The notes beneath the pieces are model-generated. The model was not told where the DNA came from. It worked only from the letters and a program-made list of their open reading frames with translations, and did not search any database. DNA of 12,794 bases, from contig JABGYE010000019.1 in the NCBI GenBank assembly GCA_018675395.1, positions 1 to 12,794 on the forward strand. Reading direction: 5' to 3'. The stretch is from EC70 sp018675395 (GTDB lineage: Bacteria; Verrucomicrobiota; Verrucomicrobiia; Verrucomicrobiales; DEV007). Position numbers and translations under genes: made by a program. Of the stretch, positions 8,216-12,794 are shown in pieces. Positions within the stretch are counted from its first letter, which is position 1. Each line of letters starts with the position of its first letter.

Positions 8216-8410
8216 ACTCCAATTAATATAGAATTTTACTTATATTGTTAGTTACAATCCCAAGTCCATTTTCGTGAGATTATTATTTTTATTTCTGTTA
8301 TAATTCAACCTTAAACAGAATGAAAAAAAAATCGATTCTTGGCAACTATCAAGTAACTCTATTTTTTATAAGATCTTAACAATGAAGAAACTTATATAAA
8401 TTGGTCTTTA
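8216..8410. other. AT-rich intergenic region between the enzyme group and the ExbB/ExbD group
   Basis: This 195-base stretch follows the sialidase-like stop and precedes the TPR gene start, both on the minus strand. It is very rich in A and T, including a run of nine A at 8322-8330. I see no convincing GC-rich terminator hairpin and no credible small gene. It most likely holds the promoter of the TPR-exbB-exbD-PD40 operon. Confidence 0.6.
8297..8326 (-). promoter_or_regulatory. Candidate sigma70-type promoter for the TPR-exbB-exbD group
   Basis: On the minus strand TTTTCA (8321-8326) is followed after 18 bases by TATAAC (8297-8302), giving four and five of six consensus matches. Transcription would begin near 8290, leaving a leader of about 75 bases before the TPR ATG. 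A second possible pair, TTGAAT and AATAAT with an 18-base gap, lies just downstream. In sequence this AT-rich such matches occur by chance, so confidence is low. Confidence 0.3.
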
Positions 8411-9577
8411 CTAATCATCAAGTAGCCAAGCCAGATTGAAGCGAGCCATCCAGTCCTTATTCGACACCAGATAAATCATCCCTTCACTGGGTGTTCCCGG
8501 ACGGCCTGCGGCCATCCAAGTATAATTACCGGGCCCTTTCCGGACCATCCGCCTCACGGGCCAGCTCTTAGCTCCATCAAAACTTACCTTTATGGTAATA
8601 TCTTCACGCTTATCTTTTCTGCCAGGTGAGCTGTAAAGAAGAACATCCGTTTCCTGGCCCGGGACCCGGACCAGTGCTCCCTTGCAGCCATAATCATCAG
8701 GCGGTCCATCGAAAAGCTCATCGTCTTCGCGAGCGTTTTTCCAGGATTTTCCAGAATCCTCGCTGATCCCAACTTGTTTATTCCCCCGACGAACATGAGT
8801 TCTGGCATTATAATAGATGTGGCCGTTTTTCAATTCGCATAAGGACGGCTCAGAGGTACCAAGAAGGGGGAAAGGTTCACTTGGAAACCAGGTCCTGCCA
8901 CCATCATCGCTGTAAAGAGCATTGCTGTACCTCTTGGCAAAAAATTTACGGCCCTGGCCCTTATTCAGGTACGTTCTAGTCTCATCATTATTTACGGGCC
9001 CTACAAAGACCTGAGCCGGCATCAATAACCGACCCTTTGCTTTACCATGACGAATAGTAATGCCTGGGTCACAGCAATAGGTCGTTGCGAGCCAGCCATT
9101 CTTATCAGGCTTCATTATAATTTTTTCCTGTGCCCAAGTCTTCCCATGATCCTCGCTCCTATAGAGAATCTGAGCAGGCTTGAGACCCCCCGCAAATACT
9201 AATATGTCTCCACTCGTTTCATCAACAGTAACATTGGCAAGCTCACTCCATCCCACATGATCACCTTTGTATCGACCGTCATCAGACATATCAGCCCCCA
9301 AATCAACGCGCTTTCCAACAACTAGAAATTCTCCCCAAGTTGTTCCTCCATCCTCACTCCGCTTAACCTCAATGATGCCCTTATCGCGTTCTTCTCTGAA
9401 GAGGAGGACTGTTCCATTCATGGATACGGCAAGGTGGGCCATGATAGGTATCTGCTCTTCCCATGTATGGAAAAACGGTTCGTCCTCAGCATTCGCATCA
9501 AATGAGAATAATATTAGTATAAGAATACTGGTCAATAGGACCAAGCTTCGTCGATTAATATTCTTCACTAATCGCAT
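8411..9577 (-). CDS. Exported sialidase-family (BNR/Asp-box) protein
   Basis: A 388-residue protein with a signal peptide at 1-30 (cut A-N-A|E). Five Asp boxes of the S-x-D-x-G-x-[TS]-W type lie at 74-81, 141-148, 223-230, 272-279 and 332-339 (the last is S-F-D-G-A-K-S-W), the hallmark of a six-bladed sialidase propeller. Candidate active-site residues by family pattern are E243 in T-S-E-P-S-L, R259 in Y-N-A-R-T, an arginine in S-S-P-G-R-K (R320) and Y352 in G-N-Y-T-W. An N-terminal F-R pair (60-61) may replace the F-R-I-P motif. The family cleaves terminal sialic acids, but many environmental members have untested substrates, so sialic acid itself is not assured. It starts 21 bases after the amidase stop, without a Shine-Dalgarno sequence, so the two are likely one transcript. 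Confidence 0.87.
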   Translation of the reverse strand: MRLVKNINRRSLVLLTSILILILFSFDANAEDEPFFHTWEEQIPIMAHLAVSMNGTVLLFREERDKGIIEVKRSEDGGTTWGEFLVVGKRVDLGADMSDDGRYKGDHVGWSELANVTVDETSGDILVFAGGLKPAQILYRSEDHGKTWAQEKIIMKPDKNGWLATTYCCDPGITIRHGKAKGRLLMPAQVFVGPVNNDETRTYLNKGQGRKFFAKRYSNALYSDDGGRTWFPSEPFPLLGTSEPSLCELKNGHIYYNARTHVRRGNKQVGISEDSGKSWKNAREDDELFDGPPDDYGCKGALVRVPGQETDVLLYSSPGRKDKREDITIKVSFDGAKSWPVRRMVRKGPGNYTWMAAGRPGTPSEGMIYLVSNKDWMARFNLAWLLDD

Positions 9578-9598
9578 ATATATTCAGAACACTTTGAA

Positions 9599-10360
9599 TT
9601 ATTCAATTCCAGACATTGCTACGGCCTGAGGAACTTCAATGCGATTATATTGACGTTTAACGGAGCGTAAAAATTGAGCCCATTTTTTTCCTGGTCGTCC
9701 ATTTGTCATTAAAAAATGCGGGCAATTTTTGTGTTCTGGCTTGGTTCCTTTACGCGGCCAGTGCTGATGTGGAACCACGTTCTTTAAGGGAATCTTATAC
9801 TGATGCATCAACGATGCACAAAGTTTGGCTGTCCTGTCCAAAGTTCTTTGCCTGCTATTGCCGCGGTGTTCGCACATTTCTACTCCAACCGAATAGTTAT
9901 TTCCTGGTCCATTAAAATCAGCATGTTCGCCCTGTTCAATCGTAGGCAAGTGCTGTATCACAACGTCCTCCTGAATAGTAAAATGCCAAGTCAGGTACCC
10001 TATGCGATTTCCATTTCGTCTTTTCGGAGCCCTCAGTTTGCCTTTTTCTAGTGCGCGAGCATGATCCCAAGCATCACCATTATAATTCTGAGTTGAGTGA
10101 ACCGTGATGTAACGAGGCTTCATTGCCCTCTTATATTTCCTTCCATACCGGCCCTTGGGTATGAACCTTTTCACTACCTTAATTTCACGATAAAGCTGTC
10201 TAGGTGATACTGGACTTGACCCAGTTTGCAATGAAGTTTTTTGGTTCTTAAGATCCGATTTTTCGATCTGTGTTGTAGTGCAACTGCAAATCAAAAAAGT
10301 GCAAATCAAACAATTAAAAGAAAATAATAATGCAATTGGGTGAATGATTAATTTCCTCAT
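9599..10360 (-). CDS. Lipoprotein N-acetylmuramoyl-L-alanine amidase (Amidase_2 / PGRP fold)
   Basis: A 253-residue protein. The N-terminus is a lipoprotein signal with lipobox I24-C25-S26-C27, followed by a Thr/Ser/Lys-rich linker, so the mature enzyme should be lipid-anchored at C27. The amidase domain covers about 82-235. Expected zinc ligands are H88 (in I-T-V-H-S-T), H198 (in V-V-P-H-Q-H-W) and C213 (in K-N-C-P-H). The W-H-F-T-I (125-129) and V-G-V-E-M-C (158-163) stretches match CwlA/XlyA-like members. The family cuts the bond between N-acetylmuramic acid and the peptide stem of peptidoglycan. An in-frame TAA lies directly before the ATG, so no longer start is possible. It lies 61 bases after the sulfatase and 21 before the sialidase-like gene. 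It could serve in wall recycling or in attack on other bacteria. Confidence 0.9.
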   Translation of the reverse strand: MRKLIIHPIALLFSFNCLICTFLICSCTTTQIEKSDLKNQKTSLQTGSSPVSPRQLYREIKVVKRFIPKGRYGRKYKRAMKPRYITVHSTQNYNGDAWDHARALEKGKLRAPKRRNGNRIGYLTWHFTIQEDVVIQHLPTIEQGEHADFNGPGNNYSVGVEMCEHRGNSRQRTLDRTAKLCASLMHQYKIPLKNVVPHQHWPRKGTKPEHKNCPHFLMTNGRPGKKWAQFLRSVKRQYNRIEVPQAVAMSGIE

Positions 10361-10396
10361 TTAGAAACTTACTTTATGCTCAGATTAGCTAAGTGT

Positions 10397-10417
10397 CTGG
10401 CAAAATTTCTTGCCCAG
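10397..10417. repeat. Imperfect inverted repeat between the sulfatase and amidase genes
   Basis: The arms CTGG-CAA and TTG-C-CCAG pair over seven base pairs with one bulged C and a six-base loop. On the minus-strand transcript it lies in the 61-base gap after the sulfatase stop. No T-run follows it in that direction, so it is not a standard intrinsic terminator; it could be an RNA-processing or attenuation hairpin, or chance. Confidence 0.35.
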
Positions 10418-10421
10418 CATT

Positions 10422-11891
10422 TTACTTATTCTTAAAGGAATTAATGAGCGCTGTCTTTTGGTTCCAGGGGACCTTGCGATCGAAAAGTTTTCCATAAACT
10501 TTATGCGTCGGGGCTCCTTTATTTTTAATTGATGACACAGCGTTATCATAATGACTGCGCATTAATTGGAGGGCTTTCTTTTGCTGAGGATCATTAGCAG
10601 TATTAAATAGTTCCAACTTGTCTTTTCTCATATCAAAAAGCTCTTCAGTTGGATTCATTTCATGACCATAATACCAATAGATATATTTCCAATCACGTGT
10701 AACAACACTCAAACTCTGAGCAGCTTCTGGGCCCCAACAATTCATCAAATATAATTGTTTATGAATTTCTTTTTCCGGCTCATCCAGTAACGGCATTAGG
10801 TTCTTACCTTCTATTCCTGACTCAGCTTTTAAGCCGGCTAATTCTAGAATCGTAGGTGCAATATCAATGTTGCCAGTCAGTGCCGAGACCCTGGTGCCCT
10901 GGCCACTTGACTTGTGCCTCGGATCAAAAATAATCATAGGGACACGTACTGATTCCTCATAAGGCAATACCTTGGATCCATAACCATGGGAACCGCAAAG
11001 AAATCCATTGTCCGAAGTATAAATAATTACTGTGTTGTCTAAGGCTCCACTCTCTTTAAGCGCGTCCATGATCATTCCTGTAGCATGATCAATGCCATGG
11101 ACGAGCTGGTGATATTTGCGCATTACTTCATCATATCTACTACTGTAACCCCAACTGTCCCATCTCTCCCATTGCCGGCCCTGCTTACTTTGAGAGCTGA
11201 GATGTTTTGCATATTCTCGGCCAAAGTTAGGAGGTCTCTTGAAAGTCTTGCCCTTATAGATGGAATTAAATTTTGCATCGGGTGTATCAGGCATATGAGG
11301 AGCCTTGAAACTTATGGATAGACAAAACGGCTTGTCCTTCTTCGTTGCCTCTTTAATGAAATCGCAACCAAATGCACCATAAGATAGTGTGGAGTGAGGA
11401 TATTTTTCCGCATATTCTTTCATCCATTTATTCCTTAACGTAACGTAACTGGTCTGACCTTTTCCTCCTCCCCACTTATCAAAGGAACTCACAGGCAGAC
11501 CCTCAGCTAAGTCCACACCGAACTTGCCAGCAAAAGCAGTTAGGTAGCCGGCCCGCCTCAGTAATAATGGATAGCTCTGAGCAAAATCGCTGGCCTTAAG
11601 TTTGCCTTTTGTAAAATTGCAGCCGTGTTCATATTCGTACTTACCGGTCAGAATGGTAGCCCTGCTCGCCATGCAGATAGCCGTCGTGTCATAATGATTA
11701 TCAAAAGTCACTCCACGTGCTGATAGAGAATCTAGATTCGGGGTCCTGGCATCTGAGTTGCCATAGCAGCCCATTGATATGGTGGCCTGATCATCGGCCA
11801 GCAAAAACACAATATTTGGCCGAGCTATGGCCTGCTTGCAGGCCAGAAAAGCTAAAATTAAGCATCTAAGAATTAAAATATAATAAGGCAT
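10422..11891 (-). CDS. Exported type I sulfatase (formylglycine-dependent)
   Basis: A 489-residue protein, full length for the family. A signal peptide covers 1-23 (cut A-I-A|R). The mature chain opens with P-N-I-V-F-L-L-A-D-D, where D33 and D34 bind calcium. The formylglycine site is C73-M-A-S-R77, a permitted form of C-x-[PA]-S-R, followed by A-T-I-L-T-G. Other expected active-site residues are K123 (A-G-K-F-G), H199 (K-A-P-H-M), D294-N295 (T-S-D-N-G) and K307. It hydrolyses sulfate esters, probably from a carbohydrate, in the periplasm or outside; it needs a formylglycine-generating enzyme encoded elsewhere. The exact substrate is not readable. An in-frame TAA directly precedes the ATG, fixing the start. 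A good promoter lies in the divergent gap upstream, and the amidase and sialidase-like genes follow on the same strand. Confidence 0.95.
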   Translation of the reverse strand: MPYYILILRCLILAFLACKQAIARPNIVFLLADDQATISMGCYGNSDARTPNLDSLSARGVTFDNHYDTTAICMASRATILTGKYEYEHGCNFTKGKLKASDFAQSYPLLLRRAGYLTAFAGKFGVDLAEGLPVSSFDKWGGGKGQTSYVTLRNKWMKEYAEKYPHSTLSYGAFGCDFIKEATKKDKPFCLSISFKAPHMPDTPDAKFNSIYKGKTFKRPPNFGREYAKHLSSQSKQGRQWERWDSWGYSSRYDEVMRKYHQLVHGIDHATGMIMDALKESGALDNTVIIYTSDNGFLCGSHGYGSKVLPYEESVRVPMIIFDPRHKSSGQGTRVSALTGNIDIAPTILELAGLKAESGIEGKNLMPLLDEPEKEIHKQLYLMNCWGPEAAQSLSVVTRDWKYIYWYYGHEMNPTEELFDMRKDKLELFNTANDPQQKKALQLMRSHYDNAVSSIKNKGAPTHKVYGKLFDRKVPWNQKTALINSFKNK

Positions 11892-11933
11892 TTATTAATC
11901 TGTGGACTGAAATAGAGTTCTTTTTCTAGGGGA

Positions 11934-11962
11934 ATTTTAGTGATTTTACGTCGGTCTGTAAA
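11934..11962 (-). promoter_or_regulatory. Predicted sigma70-type promoter of the sulfatase group
   Basis: On the minus strand TTTACA (11957-11962) is separated by exactly 17 bases from TAAAAT (11934-11939), five of six consensus matches in each box. Transcription would begin near 11927, leaving a leader of about 36 bases before the sulfatase ATG. It shares the 135-base divergent gap with the plus-strand promoter, so one regulator could control both sides. Confidence 0.55.
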
Positions 11963-11990
11963 AAAAATAACATTTTTTGGCTAGTTTTAG

Positions 11991-12020
11991 TTAACAGAAC
12001 ACACCCTTTGGTAGTATAAA
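11991..12020 (+). promoter_or_regulatory. Predicted sigma70-type promoter giving a leaderless mRNA
   Basis: TTAACA (11991-11996) and TATAAA (12015-12020) are separated by 18 bases, with five of six consensus matches each. The ATG begins at 12027, seven bases after the -10 box, which is where transcription would normally start. No Shine-Dalgarno sequence is present between the -10 box and the ATG. Confidence 0.5.
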
Positions 12021-12026
12021 CTCACC

Positions 12027-12794
12027 ATGCCAAAAAATTATCTGGGTATTTTAACTGCCCTCTCATTAATTATTAGTTCTTCTGCCGCTCTGGCAAAATT
12101 TGAATTTCAAAAAGGTGACTCTGTTTGTCTCATAGGTAATAGCCTACCTGACCGGTTCAACCACGATGGTTGGTTTGAAGCTGTTTTGCAAAGCGAACTT
12201 AAGGGCCAAGAAGTAAGATTTCGTAATCTCGGTTTTACCGGAGACACGGTCAAAGAAAGACCACGAAACTCTGGGTTTCCATCACCCGAAAATTATCTGA
12301 AAATTTGCGAAGCTGATGTCATTTTTGCTTTTTTCGGTTACAACGAATCATTCAAAGGTGAAAAGGGTCTTGAATCTTTCATGAACGACTTGTCGGGCAT
12401 GATTGACAATTATACAAAACTAAAGCCTAACGGTAAATCCGCTCCTCGCTTTGTATTATTTTCACCAATTGCACACGAGGATTTAAAGAGTCCAAATTTA
12501 CCGGACGGTAAAGCAAATAACGTTCGGTTAGAACAATACACGGCAGCCATCAAGGCAGTAGCAGAAAAAAAGGGTGTTACATTTGTTGACCTTTTTAGTC
12601 CAAGTAAGGCCCTCTATTCCAAATCAAAGGAAGCGCTCACAATCAATGGAGTGCACCTGAACGAGCTGGGCAATCGACACGTCGCAGAAGTAATCGCAGG
12701 TGGTCTTTTTGGTAAAACGGTTAAGGCCGGAAAAGACATGGAGAAATTACGTCGTTCGGTCACCTATAAGAACTGGTTTTGGTTCAACAGGTAC
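12027..12794 (+). CDS. SGNH/GDSL-hydrolase-like domain, probably the N-terminus of a PVC-type haem-binding protein; 3' end missing
   Basis: An open frame of 256 codons runs from the ATG to the last base, so the C-terminus is outside the window. A signal peptide covers 1-23 (cut A-L-A|K). The SGNH blocks are altered: block I is L-I-G37-N38-S39 instead of G-D-S, block II has G69 in N-L-G-F, block III is F-G104-Y-N106-E, and block V is N207-G-V-H210 where D-x-x-H is normal. Stretches such as A-F-F-G-Y-N-E-S-F, L-F-S-P-I-A-H-E and F-V-D-L-F match the N-terminal domain of large PVC proteins that go on to a propeller, HEAT repeats and a C-x-x-C-H haem site. The final visible residues (N-W-F-W-F-N-R-Y) also fit the linker of those proteins. 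The continuation is inferred. The gene is divergent from the sulfatase. Confidence 0.85.
   Translation, partial: MPKNYLGILTALSLIISSSAALAKFEFQKGDSVCLIGNSLPDRFNHDGWFEAVLQSELKGQEVRFRNLGFTGDTVKERPRNSGFPSPENYLKICEADVIFAFFGYNESFKGEKGLESFMNDLSGMIDNYTKLKPNGKSAPRFVLFSPIAHEDLKSPNLPDGKANNVRLEQYTAAIKAVAEKKGVTFVDLFSPSKALYSKSKEALTINGVHLNELGNRHVAEVIAGGLFGKTVKAGKDMEKLRRSVTYKNWFWFNRY

Noticed and set aside
8320..8340. The A/T run at 8322-8330 as an intrinsic terminator for the sialidase-like gene.
   Set aside because: On the minus strand a T-run is present but no GC-rich hairpin precedes it; the flanking AGAAT/ATTCT arms are only five weak pairs and surround the run.
8320..8379. A 19-codon plus-strand open frame (ATG AAA AAA AAA ...) in the gap before the TPR gene.
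   Set aside because: It has no ribosome site, no recognisable peptide features and lies in AT-rich sequence where such frames are expected by chance.
10397..10417. The inverted repeat as a terminator separating the sulfatase from the amidase.
   Set aside because: No T-run follows it on the minus strand, so it is listed only as an imperfect inverted repeat.

Overview
The window looks like chromosome from a member of the PVC group (Planctomycetes, Verrucomicrobia, Lentisphaerae and relatives). The evidence is family content only: a secreted sulfatase with a C-M-A-S-R maturation site, an SGNH-type domain of the sort found at the front of PVC-type haem-binding proteins, a prenyltransferase/squalene-cyclase-like toroid of the PVC type, and an ExbB/ExbD cluster with a giant TPR protein. 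Most starts lack a Shine-Dalgarno sequence. Genus cannot be read from this sequence. No RNA genes, CRISPR arrays or insertion sequences were seen.

Layout. Eight genes lie on the minus strand and one on the plus strand. Reading the minus strand from 11891 downward, a first group encodes three exported enzymes: a sulfatase (10422-11891), a lipoprotein N-acetylmuramoyl-L-alanine amidase (9599-10360) and a five-Asp-box sialidase-family protein (8411-9577). After a 195-base AT-rich gap comes a tightly packed group: a 1069-residue periplasmic TPR protein (5006-8215), an ExbB/TolQ-type channel protein (4166-4981), an ExbD/TolR-type protein (3747-4166), a membrane-anchored PD40 propeller protein carrying an inserted toroid (1362-3734), and a paralogous PD40 protein without the toroid (1-1353, cut by the window edge). 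Divergent from the sulfatase, a plus-strand gene starts at 12027 and runs off the right edge.

How the genes may work together. The second group looks like an envelope machine powered by the proton motive force. ExbB and ExbD would supply the motor. The two PD40 proteins are TolB-like in fold but anchored in the inner membrane at both ends. The edge-truncated one carries, after its propeller, an extra helix with the S-x-x-x-H pattern that TonB and TolA use to contact ExbB/TolQ. The TPR protein would be the periplasmic scaffold. This is the part most likely to be undescribed: a Tol/Ton-like system with the TolB-like propeller and a TonB/TolA-like anchor on one chain, next to a paralog whose propeller region is interrupted by an alpha/alpha toroid. 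The function is not known and is inferred here.

The sulfatase, amidase and sialidase-like enzymes point to processing of sulfated or amino-sugar-containing glycans and peptidoglycan. The 135-base divergent region at 11892-12026 holds a good sigma70-like promoter in each direction; the plus-strand one would start transcription at or next to the ATG, giving a leaderless mRNA.
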